From contig JAFASY010000227.1 in assembly GCA_019244235.1 (NCBI GenBank), positions 1-64,000 on the forward strand: a stretch of DNA of 64,000 nt. Reading direction: 5' to 3'. This DNA comes from Chroococcidiopsidaceae cyanobacterium CP_BM_ER_R8_30. Lineage in GTDB: Bacteria; Cyanobacteriota; Cyanobacteriia; Cyanobacteriales; Chroococcidiopsidaceae. The stretch's first letter is position 1. Each line of letters starts with the position of its first letter. Of the stretch, positions 53,360 to 60,941 are shown one piece after another. The translations under genes were made by a program, and so were the position numbers. The notes beneath the pieces were generated by a model. That model was given only the letters and a program-made list of their open reading frames with translations, was not told the origin of the DNA and did not search any database.

Positions 53360-54253
53360 ATGGTTAACTTCGGATTCGGTACAGCAAGCATCCTGGGTAT
53401 CTGCTTAGCCATAGCTGGAGCAGCGCTATATTTCCTACGCTCAGTGCGTCCAGAGCTATCGCGAGATCATGATATCTTTTTTGCTGCCGTAGGCTTACTC
53501 TGCGGCTTCATTCTCCTGTTTCAAGGTTGGCGGTTAGACCCAATTCTGCAATTTGGTCAACTGTTGTTGACTGGTTCAACTGTATTTTTTGCTGTTGAAA
53601 GTATCCGACTGCGGAGTGTGGCAACTGAACAAGCCAAGCGAAACACACCGATTGTTGATGAGGAGCGACGACCTAGTCGAGTCTATCGGACGGTGGCACA
53701 GCTAGATGATCTACCTCTAGAAGAGGAGGATGAAGAGCAATATAGTCGTCCTCGAATTAGGGGAAGTAGAGATGTTCGGTCCAGTAATAGATTGGATGAA
53801 TATGAGGAAGATGACAATCCTTCTCGGAGTCGCTATCGCTTAGATGAGTATGATGACGCTTCTTCCCGTCGCTCTACTAGTCGCTCTGCTAACCGAAGTG
53901 GTTCTGATAACCAGAATCAGGGCGAGAGAACTCGTCGGCGTCCCTCCCGTCCTGTAAGTCGTGTAACAGCACAGCCTGAAGCAGATGAATGGGGTGCTTC
54001 GGAGCGAGTTGAAGACGACTGGGACGTATCAAGCAGCCGAGTGAGGAAGTCGTCCCGTTCTGGAGCTAATAATTCTTCTCGTACCGATCGTAACCAGCAA
54101 ACACCTAGACTAAAAAAGAAGAGCCGTCCATCTCAATCGACGAGTCAACAGCAAGAGGATGAGTCAGCAACTTCAACAGAATATGTTGATTACCAGCCTG
54201 TTAATCAAGCTGAAGAGGAGTCAGATAACACGGCAAACTTCGACGACGTTTAA
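53360..54253 (+). CDS. ycf66: Ycf66 family protein
   Basis: A 297-residue protein with two or three N-terminal membrane helices (FGFGTASILGICLAIAGAAL; FFAAVGLLCGFILLFQGWRL) and then a long acidic and Arg/Ser-rich tail without obvious structure (about residues 100-297, with LPLEEEDEEQYSRPRIRGSR). The plastid Ycf66 has only the first part; the extended charged tail is typical of cyanobacterial members. Function unknown. It lies 98 bp after psbX. Confidence 0.9.
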   Translation: MVNFGFGTASILGICLAIAGAALYFLRSVRPELSRDHDIFFAAVGLLCGFILLFQGWRLDPILQFGQLLLTGSTVFFAVESIRLRSVATEQAKRNTPIVDEERRPSRVYRTVAQLDDLPLEEEDEEQYSRPRIRGSRDVRSSNRLDEYEEDDNPSRSRYRLDEYDDASSRRSTSRSANRSGSDNQNQGERTRRRPSRPVSRVTAQPEADEWGASERVEDDWDVSSSRVRKSSRSGANNSSRTDRNQQTPRLKKKSRPSQSTSQQQEDESATSTEYVDYQPVNQAEEESDNTANFDDV

Positions 54254-54390
54254 CTGGTCTAGGTTTTTTGTACATTCAATGGTAAACCAGTATATTAAGG
54301 AGATTAGTGGGCTTTTGACCCACAAATTAAAGCTCTTTTAATCTTAGTTGCGTCAGCAACAAGCGCGTTGCCGAAGGCATCCCAAGCAAA

Positions 54391-54975
54391 TTGCGAATTG
54401 CGAATTGTTTTGTCAAGGCTCGGTGCTTACCCCGGCGTTGGGTTCACTGGAGTTTAATCTTAGGAATGACCAGTTTAGTGGTAGCATGTAGTCCCACTAA
54501 TTATCTCGACAACCCCACTTATCTCAACAGTCGTTACAACGACGAACAACCAGCATTGAGTGGAAACGGTCGCTTTTTGGCATTCGTGTCTAATCGATAT
54601 GGCAATCGCAGTATCCTACTATACGACTTACAGCAACAGCAATTGATTCCTTTACCGGGCTTAAATCAGCGTAATACGATTGCTGAGAATCCCAGTCTTA
54701 GTTACACAGGGCGCTACCTTGTCTACGTTATTGGTATTCAAGGTCAACCGACGGTTGCGCTTTACGATCGAGCTACGCAACAGTCACAGCTTCTCACCCA
54801 GTTTTACCCAGGGTGGGTACGTCATCCCAGTATTAGTCCTAATGGGCGTTATGTTGTCTTTGAGGGCAGTAGCCGCGGTCAGTGGAGTATTGAGGTACTA
54901 GACCGAGGACCGAATATTGAGTTAGATATTCCAGATAGTGTTTTACCAGGAACTTCGGCTGCACCATCACCCTGA
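54391..54975 (+). CDS. TolB-like beta-propeller lipoprotein (paralogue 1)
   Basis: A short WD/TolB-type protein (194 residues) with a lipobox LVVAC before NPTNYL-like mature start. It has three repeats with the PD40-type pattern: ALSGNGRFLAFVSNRYGNRS, SLSYTGRYLVYVIG, SISPNGRYVVFEGSSRGQWS. Three blades do not make a whole propeller, so it may oligomerise or complement the neighbour. The TTG start 54391 is doubtful: the true start may be ATG 54466 or nearby. A paralogue follows at 55071. Confidence 0.75.
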   Translation: MRIANCFVKARCLPRRWVHWSLILGMTSLVVACSPTNYLDNPTYLNSRYNDEQPALSGNGRFLAFVSNRYGNRSILLYDLQQQQLIPLPGLNQRNTIAENPSLSYTGRYLVYVIGIQGQPTVALYDRATQQSQLLTQFYPGWVRHPSISPNGRYVVFEGSSRGQWSIEVLDRGPNIELDIPDSVLPGTSAAPSP

Positions 54976-54979
54976 GAAA

Positions 54980-55066
54980 AGAGAGCTGTTCTTGAGCAGG
55001 GGAGGCAGGGGGAGAATTAGAGAGCTGAGAAGACGACTTGGGGACAAGAGGACAAGGGAAAGAATA
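54980..55066 (+). repeat. polypurine tract between the two TolB-like genes
   Basis: Nearly all G and A on the plus strand (for example GGGGAGGCAGGGGGAGAATT and GGGGACAAGAGGACAAGGGA). It resembles the G/A-rich stretch near 40809 and the pyrimidine-rich one near 61500. Confidence 0.6.
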
Positions 55067-55070
55067 ACTT

Positions 55071-55595
55071 GTGAGATGGATTGTTTTATCAGCAATTACC
55101 TTAGCTGGGTTGTTGAGTAGCTGTACTGGCTCTCCCCGCTTGTTAGAGTATCCCTTTGACCCTGGAGGTCGCAGTCTCAATAGTTTAGCTTCACAGTTAA
55201 ACCCTAGAATAGCTGGTCGATACATTGTCTTTACTTCTGACCGACGCGGTAGTCAAGACATTTACATGTTCGATACTGTAGACGGGCGTTTAGTAGATTT
55301 ACCTGGATTGAATCAATTGAATACAGTCGCCTCAGATCCAGCTGTTTCTGAGAATGGTCGTTACATTGTGTTTGCAGCTAGCCAGGACGGTCGCTCGGCT
55401 ATCTTTCTCTACGATCGTGAAACCCGCCAACTGCGGAATCTTACAGCTAATCTGTCAGCTTCGGTAGTCCGCCACCCTACCATTAGCGCTGACGGTAGTA
55501 AGATTGCCTTTGAATCAAGCGCTAACGGTCAGTGGGATATCTTGGTCTACGATCGCTCCGGGCAACCTTTGAGTGTACCGACAGAGCCCCGTTAG
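55071..55595 (+). CDS. TolB-like beta-propeller lipoprotein (paralogue 2)
   Basis: A 174-residue lipoprotein (lipobox LLSSC, residues 14-18) with the same three PD40-like blades as the preceding gene: RIAGRYIVFTSDRRGSQDIY, AVSENGRYIVFAASQDGRSA, TISADGSKIAFESSANGQWD. The shared PGLNQxNTVA segment marks a tandem duplication. GTG 55071 gives the shortest sensible lipoprotein signal. A role in envelope maintenance by analogy with TolB is an inference; TolA/Pal are not in the window. Confidence 0.8.
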   Translation: MRWIVLSAITLAGLLSSCTGSPRLLEYPFDPGGRSLNSLASQLNPRIAGRYIVFTSDRRGSQDIYMFDTVDGRLVDLPGLNQLNTVASDPAVSENGRYIVFAASQDGRSAIFLYDRETRQLRNLTANLSASVVRHPTISADGSKIAFESSANGQWDILVYDRSGQPLSVPTEPR

Positions 55596-55599
55596 GGGA

Positions 55600-56610
55600 T
55601 TATTTACCCCTCTCCCTCTTCTGGACCGCTTCGATCAGTGATCGCACCACCGGAGCACCGGGGGAAGGCTCAAATGAGAGTGGGAACTTACCTCGAATTA
55701 ACATTCGTAGTCCCAGTGGTCCAATACTTAACAATCCCCTAAGATCGCGGAAATAGTTACCTACTACCTGTAAACCAAATTGCCGTTCGTCAATCCACCC
55801 TCCTTGCTTTACTAAGTCTACTAAAACTTTTCGGTGACGAATTGAACGGCTGTCTTGTGTTTCCTTAAAAGCTAAAATTTCTTGTTTAATTTGATTAATT
55901 TGTTCTAGGGGCTCGACACCCATAGGACAAACTGTGTTGCAGTAAAAACAACGGGTGCATCCCCACACTCCCTGAGTACCTTCGTTATATTCCTCTAAAC
56001 GGCTTCTTGTGCGTTCATCACGGGAATCTGCTACCATCCGATAAGCTTTTGCCAAGGCATGGGGACCAACGAAGTTTGGATTAACCTCACGTGCATTGCA
56101 CTCAGAATAGCAAGCGCCACATAAAATACAATTGCCAGTTTTTTCAAGCTGTGATCTCTCTTGGGGCGTCTGCAAAAACTCTCGTTCTGGGACAAGTCTT
56201 GCCTGGGTACTGACATAGGGTTCAACCGCTTCCAAGTGGTTCCAGAAACTACTCATATCCACTACCAGGTCTTTAATCACTGGCATGTTTCCCATTGGAG
56301 CGACAGTAATTTCTGGAATCCTGTCTAAATCAGTTGCTTGTGTCGGCAGTGATTGTAATCTTTGCAGTTCGCTGCCGACATTTTCCTTACAAGCCAAAGC
56401 TGAGCGACCATTGATTCGCATCCCACAGCTGCCGCAGATAGTGTTGCGGCAATTTTTACGAAAGGCTAGACTACCATCTTGCTCCCACTTAATGCGATTG
56501 AGACAATCTAGAATCGTATTTCCAGCTTCAACGTCTAGTTGGTAAGTCTGGATATGAGGCGAGGAGTTCTTCTCCTGCCGAATCACCTTAAAAATAACTT
56601 GCATTTTCAC
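55600..56610 (-). CDS. sdhB: succinate dehydrogenase/fumarate reductase iron-sulfur subunit
   Basis: Electron-transfer subunit of succinate:quinone oxidoreductase. The 2Fe-2S site is CRNTICGSCGMRINGRSALA with the following Cys; the 4Fe-4S and 3Fe-4S ligands are in NCILCGACYSEC and CTRCFYCNTVCPMGVEPLEQ. Length 336 includes a C-terminal extension of about 80 residues usual in cyanobacteria. SdhA is not in the window, as is common in cyanobacteria where these genes are scattered. Convergent with the TolB-like pair. Confidence 0.93.
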   Translation of the reverse strand: MKMQVIFKVIRQEKNSSPHIQTYQLDVEAGNTILDCLNRIKWEQDGSLAFRKNCRNTICGSCGMRINGRSALACKENVGSELQRLQSLPTQATDLDRIPEITVAPMGNMPVIKDLVVDMSSFWNHLEAVEPYVSTQARLVPEREFLQTPQERSQLEKTGNCILCGACYSECNAREVNPNFVGPHALAKAYRMVADSRDERTRSRLEEYNEGTQGVWGCTRCFYCNTVCPMGVEPLEQINQIKQEILAFKETQDSRSIRHRKVLVDLVKQGGWIDERQFGLQVVGNYFRDLRGLLSIGPLGLRMLIRGKFPLSFEPSPGAPVVRSLIEAVQKRERGK

Positions 56611-56855
56611 CTACTAAAATTTTGTGATTCCAAAACTCGCACCTAGAAAAAGAGGTTTTTCCTCTCCTCTCGTATTACTGGCGTAATGCTTCTATTTTAA
56701 GACCCGTTACCTTATCTTAGGAGGAGACTCTCAAACTCCTGTGCAGATTGCTATATTTGTAAAGTCACAATAGAATTGCACAAAATATTGAAAAGGGACT
56801 TAGTCTCAATTCGGGAATAGTTTAGTAATTTGGAGATAAGGATATTTTGAGCGCG

Positions 56856-57257
56856 ATGACTGAAACTGCAACTGCACCATTAACAGGGAAGGCACTACTG
56901 CAAAAGTTCAAAGAACTTTCTGACTTACCGCGACGAGAAAGAGCAAAGCGCTGTGGCTATTATACTCTTACTAAGAACCACCAGACTCGCGTCAATCTGA
57001 CTGATTTCTACGATGCGCTGCTAGCAGCTAGAGGAATTCCTCTAATTTCTGAAGGAACAAAAGACAGTAGCGGTCGGGAGCCAACCTATCGAGTTAGCGT
57101 CCACAAAAATTATCAGATTGTTATCGGTTCCACCTATACCGAGTCAATGGGCTTAAAGCCTGGCGATCAGTTCGAAATTAAGCTAGGTTACAAGCACATT
57201 CATTTGATTCAGCTCGATAATGAAGATGAAAAAACAGACGGACTAGATAATAAGTAG
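56856..57257 (+). CDS. cyAbrB-type transcription regulator
   Basis: A 133-residue member of the cyanobacterial AbrB-like global regulators, which bind DNA through a C-terminal AbrB domain (here TYRVSVHKNYQIVIGSTYTE and MGLKPGDQFEIKLGYKHIHL) and control carbon/nitrogen genes. The N-terminal PLTGKALLQKFKELSDLPRR and CGYYTLTKNHQTRVNLTDFY fits the cyAbrB2 (Sll0822-like) side rather than cyAbrB1, judged from memory. ATG 56856 (MTETATAPLTGK) is preferred over TTG 56847. It stands alone behind a 245-bp leader. Confidence 0.9.
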   Translation: MTETATAPLTGKALLQKFKELSDLPRRERAKRCGYYTLTKNHQTRVNLTDFYDALLAARGIPLISEGTKDSSGREPTYRVSVHKNYQIVIGSTYTESMGLKPGDQFEIKLGYKHIHLIQLDNEDEKTDGLDNK

Positions 57258-57309
57258 ATTCCCTTCTAGAGACTCTCAGAGAATGTTAGTCCTGTACTGG
57301 TGAATATGT

Positions 57310-58116
57310 ATGCCAAGTTCACTATTGTGGGTAATGGCTTTTTTCGTTGCTTGGGCTGTATGCTGGTCGCCAGCAGCAGTTACATGCGCGCTCGCTCTTG
57401 ATTGGCGACCTTCTAGAGCCCTAACAGCAGAACAAAAGCTGTCTTTACTAGCATCGCTCTACCTCATTGCCCCGCTCGTTCTTTGGGGAGTGAATTGGTT
57501 AACGGGAGCATCTTTCTCAGATTACGGTTTGAGCTGGAATTCCTCGATACTAACTGTTGGTGCAGGTATAGGGGGCGGAGTCATAGGCATGATTGTGTTG
57601 TTTGGTTGCCAAACAGCACTGGGCTGGATTACTTGGCAGCCAGTTATCTGGCAACGACTGGGATTAGTATTGTTGACAACCTTGCCATTAGCCCTCTGGA
57701 TTGGTGGTACGGAAGAATTAGTGTTTCGTGGCTTCATCCTGACTCAGCTCCAGCAGGATTACCAAATTTGGCTAGCAGCAGCAATCTCCAGCTTGATTTT
57801 TGCCCTACTACATCTAGTTTGGGAGCAACGAGAAACACTGCCTCAACTGCCTGGGTTGTGGCTGTTGGCAATGGTACTTGTGCTAGCACGCTACATAGAT
57901 AGCGGCAGTTTGGGTTTAGCTTGGGGACTTCATGCTGGTTGGATTTGGGCAATTGCTAGTTTAGACTCAGCCAAAATCATCAGCTATACAGGTAAAGCTA
58001 GTGAATGGATAACAGGTAAAGCCGGAAAACCCTTAGCTGGCATAGTTGGAATTCTCTGTTTACTGGCAACTGGAGCCATCCTCTGGTTGTCTTCCCCCCT
58101 GGTACACTCGCTTTGA
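57310..58116 (+). CDS. CPBP-family intramembrane metalloprotease
   Basis: A membrane protein of 268 residues with about seven helices of the CAAX-protease/bacteriocin-processing family (PF02517). The active motif GTEELVFRGFILTQL (about residues 132-146) carries the paired Glu and Arg, and the later helices hold the His residues in FALLHLVWE (about 168) and LAWGLHAGWIW (about 218). All key positions are present. Its stop overlaps the start of the next gene (TTGA), so the two are coupled. Substrate unknown. Confidence 0.92.
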   Translation: MPSSLLWVMAFFVAWAVCWSPAAVTCALALDWRPSRALTAEQKLSLLASLYLIAPLVLWGVNWLTGASFSDYGLSWNSSILTVGAGIGGGVIGMIVLFGCQTALGWITWQPVIWQRLGLVLLTTLPLALWIGGTEELVFRGFILTQLQQDYQIWLAAAISSLIFALLHLVWEQRETLPQLPGLWLLAMVLVLARYIDSGSLGLAWGLHAGWIWAIASLDSAKIISYTGKASEWITGKAGKPLAGIVGILCLLATGAILWLSSPLVHSL

Positions 58117-58709
58117 GTTATTACCGTGTCTTAAGCAATGCCTTTCCCCCTCAGTACTTGAGTGAACTGCGGGGGCAGATTATGGCCTGCCGCTATTTCG
58201 CTGTCAACAACCTAAACCGCGACTTTGTTGGAACGAAGGGGTTCTCGGTAGTATTCCAGCGTTCCAGCCTTGATGAAATGAGCAGGTGCTTTCCCTTTTT
58301 TATACCCTATTTAAGGGTAGCGCTCCAGCCCACCTGTAATGCCTTCTATCTCAACCCTCTACTGTTACAGACAGGTTCGCGTGTAGATCCCCACATTGAC
58401 CGCAGTTTGCGTTCTTACTGCAAAGCAATCGAGCCTCCAGCCACAGTTAGCGTCCTTTATGTCCAAGTGCCGTCCGCTTTGAATGGAGGGGAGCTAGTGC
58501 TACGTGATCGCAAGCACCAAGTTGGCTGTATCCGACCCCAACCTAACACGCTACTTCACTTTCAAGGCGATCTGACTCACTCAGTCAAGGAAGTCAAAAG
58601 TCCTCAGGCTTCTCGTCTCAGTCTAGTTTGCGAACAGTACAGCTTGACGACGGATGAACTCCAGGAAATACCAGAGTTTACCATTGAAACCAGAGCTATC
58701 CGCGTTTAA
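58113..58709 (+). CDS. 2-oxoglutarate/Fe(II) oxygenase (prolyl hydroxylase-like)
   Basis: A 198-residue double-stranded beta-helix dioxygenase. The iron site HxD appears as DPHID (His94, Asp96), the distal His156 as LTHSV, and Arg168 in QASRLSL for 2-oxoglutarate. The body has VSVLYVQVPSALNGGELVLR. It matches the group of small P4H-like cyanobacterial proteins. Start TTG 58113 overlaps the previous stop by four bases. Substrate unknown, possibly a protein side chain. Confidence 0.88.
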   Translation: MSYYRVLSNAFPPQYLSELRGQIMACRYFAVNNLNRDFVGTKGFSVVFQRSSLDEMSRCFPFFIPYLRVALQPTCNAFYLNPLLLQTGSRVDPHIDRSLRSYCKAIEPPATVSVLYVQVPSALNGGELVLRDRKHQVGCIRPQPNTLLHFQGDLTHSVKEVKSPQASRLSLVCEQYSLTTDELQEIPEFTIETRAIRV

Positions 58710-60328
58710 CTTAGTTGAGCAACCAACTGATCTTGCAATAGCGTTTGGTTTGTCAGGAGATCTTCAACCGTCATACGTAGGAAGCGCTGCCGATCGACTT
58801 GGAATAGAACTTTAATGCGATCACTACCCGGATGCCCAGGAGGTGTCAACTGGGCGATTGTCCTAGCCCCTTCGCGATCGTTAAGAGGCTGTACCTGCGT
58901 CTTTTGATTGTCAAAGCGACGAGTCATCAGACGATCGCCATCAAAATAAACTTCCACCCCACCCGACTCGGCTCCCAACTCCCCAATCACTAATTCAATG
59001 CTGGGTTGATTGTCTACCGAAGCTCCCAGCACTAACTCTACAGACTCACTCATTGGGTAAGCCTGTCCTGCCTTAATTAAGGGGTGCCATTTATGGCAGT
59101 TATGCCGCCTGTCCCAGTAGCGGATACCATAACTGTGGTAAAGAAAATCCTGTAATTCGATACCCTGACTAAGCTGGAGCGCGCCTTGGGCGATCGCTTC
59201 AAAAGGTCGCTCGCATCGAATTTTTGCTAGCTCAAAGTACTGCTTTACCCAATTTTGCACTGCTGGCATCTGGACTGTGCCACCAACCAATAAAACGGCG
59301 TCGATATCAGAAACTTCTAATCCTTGCCGCCGCGCCTGCTGCAATAGCTGGGTCATGCTATCATCTAATATTTGAAAAAACTGATGCTCTTTAAGAATTA
59401 TTTCTATCCGATCACGGTCTAATTTCAGTTCGTAACTTTCAAACGTTTCATCATTAAAGTAAACTTCTCGCGCCTGGGTTTGGGAAGATAGCTGAATCTT
59501 TAACCTTTCTGCTAGCCGGGTTGTCAAGGGAGTTACGATCAACCCCTGAGTAGCAGCAAAGTGATTTGCTACCCAGCTGTCAATATCAGATCCGCCTAAA
59601 TTTTGTCCGACTTTTGCAAGTACCCGAGCCGTCTTGACTTTCTGCCCAGACTTTTGAGCCATGTGCTTCTCGCCCCACTTCAAGATAAACCCCAATGGCT
59701 TTTTTCCTGCTTGGGCACCTCCATCTAGGCGCACCAAAGATAGATCTAGCGTCCCACCTCCGAAATCTATTACTAGCAGAATTTCTTGTTCTACCATTCC
59801 GTAACCTAAAGCTGCTGCTGTCGGTTCATCTAATATTCGTACCTGCTCTACTGGCAGAGATTGACAAACCTTTCCTAACCAGTGTCGATAAGCTTCAAAA
59901 CTATCTACAGGGACAGTTAACACTAAAGACTCACTATTGCCAGCATCAGACTGCAACTGCGATATGAGTTGGGTGAGAAACCATTCCCCTACCTGGGCAA
60001 AAGACACAACCTGCCCGTCTAGCTCTGGTAGGAAAGCTTGGATATCAGTGCCAATTCCTCTTTTGAAGCTGCGGAAAAAGCGCGGATTGTTACTGAGATC
60101 GAGACCTCGATCGCGCACAGCCTGTCCCACCAAGACTTTTCCCTGCAAGGCGTTCTCAACATATACCAAGCTAGGAATGAGTGGCGGATTATCAGATAAC
60201 TGCACTGACAAACCTGGCAGAGAAAGGGTTTCTGGCTTTTGGGTGACAGGATTCCAGCGAGCAATTACGGTATTGCTAGTGCCAAAATCGATTGCGTAGG
60301 ACAGAGTTTGAATCGTGGATATCGCCAT
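58706..60328 (-). CDS. Hsp70/actin-fold ATPase (DnaK-like, short)
   Basis: A 540-residue protein with a complete Hsp70-type nucleotide-binding domain: phosphate-1 AIDFGTSNTVIARW, phosphate-2 LLVIDFGGGTLDLSLV, RILDEPTAAALGYG and adenosine motif VLLVGGTVQMPAVQNW. After about residue 400 only a short beta-like tail follows; the standard substrate-binding lid is not evident. Such cyanobacterial Hsp70-related proteins have unknown clients. Its stop overlaps that of the oxygenase gene by 4 bp, convergently. Confidence 0.9.
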   Translation of the reverse strand: MAISTIQTLSYAIDFGTSNTVIARWNPVTQKPETLSLPGLSVQLSDNPPLIPSLVYVENALQGKVLVGQAVRDRGLDLSNNPRFFRSFKRGIGTDIQAFLPELDGQVVSFAQVGEWFLTQLISQLQSDAGNSESLVLTVPVDSFEAYRHWLGKVCQSLPVEQVRILDEPTAAALGYGMVEQEILLVIDFGGGTLDLSLVRLDGGAQAGKKPLGFILKWGEKHMAQKSGQKVKTARVLAKVGQNLGGSDIDSWVANHFAATQGLIVTPLTTRLAERLKIQLSSQTQAREVYFNDETFESYELKLDRDRIEIILKEHQFFQILDDSMTQLLQQARRQGLEVSDIDAVLLVGGTVQMPAVQNWVKQYFELAKIRCERPFEAIAQGALQLSQGIELQDFLYHSYGIRYWDRRHNCHKWHPLIKAGQAYPMSESVELVLGASVDNQPSIELVIGELGAESGGVEVYFDGDRLMTRRFDNQKTQVQPLNDREGARTIAQLTPPGHPGSDRIKVLFQVDRQRFLRMTVEDLLTNQTLLQDQLVAQLS

Positions 60329-60546
60329 CTAAGGAGCTAGGAACTAGGGGAATGAAAAAAAACTTTTGTGGGTCATAAGCCTACTTATCAACTGCCGACC
60401 CCGCTTGAATCAAATTTGAGCTGGAAAGCGGCAGTGCATTCCGCACAAATAATTATATCGAGCTGCTTAGCACGAGGTTAATGGTGTACTTGTGTTTCCA
60501 ATCCCATGTTTTTTTTAACGTGAAGAACCCTAGCTCCTAGACCCTC
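60329..60546. repeat. intergenic region bounded by imperfect inverted repeats
   Basis: AGCTAGGAACTAGGGG near 60335 and CCCTAGCTCCTAGACCC near 60528 pair as CTAGGARCTAGGG arms about 180 bases apart. The interior has no recognisable gene. It may be a small MITE-like unit or a relict of GAACTAGGG repeats common in cyanobacteria. Confidence 0.4.
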
Positions 60547-60780
60547 CTATTGAATGCTTTTCCAAGCTTGAGTGACAATGTCGCTGAGCCAACGCCTTTG
60601 AGTAACATCTAAAAGACTGTCATCGGCTAAAAGCTCAGATCTCAGGTATTCTAACGATTGACCCTGAGCGCGCACAACTTTGATGACGCCTGCTATTGCG
60701 GCAGCCACTAATTCTTCATCAACAGGTTTTTGCCGTAAAGCAGCAATTTCTTGGGTACTAGCTGGAATGGGATAATGCAT
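60547..60780 (-). CDS. small conserved hypothetical protein
   Basis: About 77 residues from ATG 60780 (HYPIPASTQEIAALRQKP). A longer frame reaches 60858 but its first 26 residues (MMRICLRKFTILPVL) look like leader or chance coding. The body is helical and acidic, with EELVAAAIAGVIKVVRAQGQ and LDVTQRRWLSDIVTQAW. I know similar small proteins in other cyanobacteria but no function. It is separated from the Hsp70-like gene by the inverted-repeat region. Confidence 0.7.
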   Translation of the reverse strand: MHYPIPASTQEIAALRQKPVDEELVAAAIAGVIKVVRAQGQSLEYLRSELLADDSLLDVTQRRWLSDIVTQAWKSIQ

Positions 60781-60941
60781 GGCGTGAGTCTTCATAAATG
60801 GGAAATGTCTTAATAAAACTGGCAAAATCGTAAACTTTCTTAAACAAATTCTCATCAAACCGTATAGGGAAGTTTAGCTTACTCTGTGCCTTTGTCAACT
60901 CTGTCTGCGTTAGTAATTAACAGGAGCTGAAATCATCCAAA

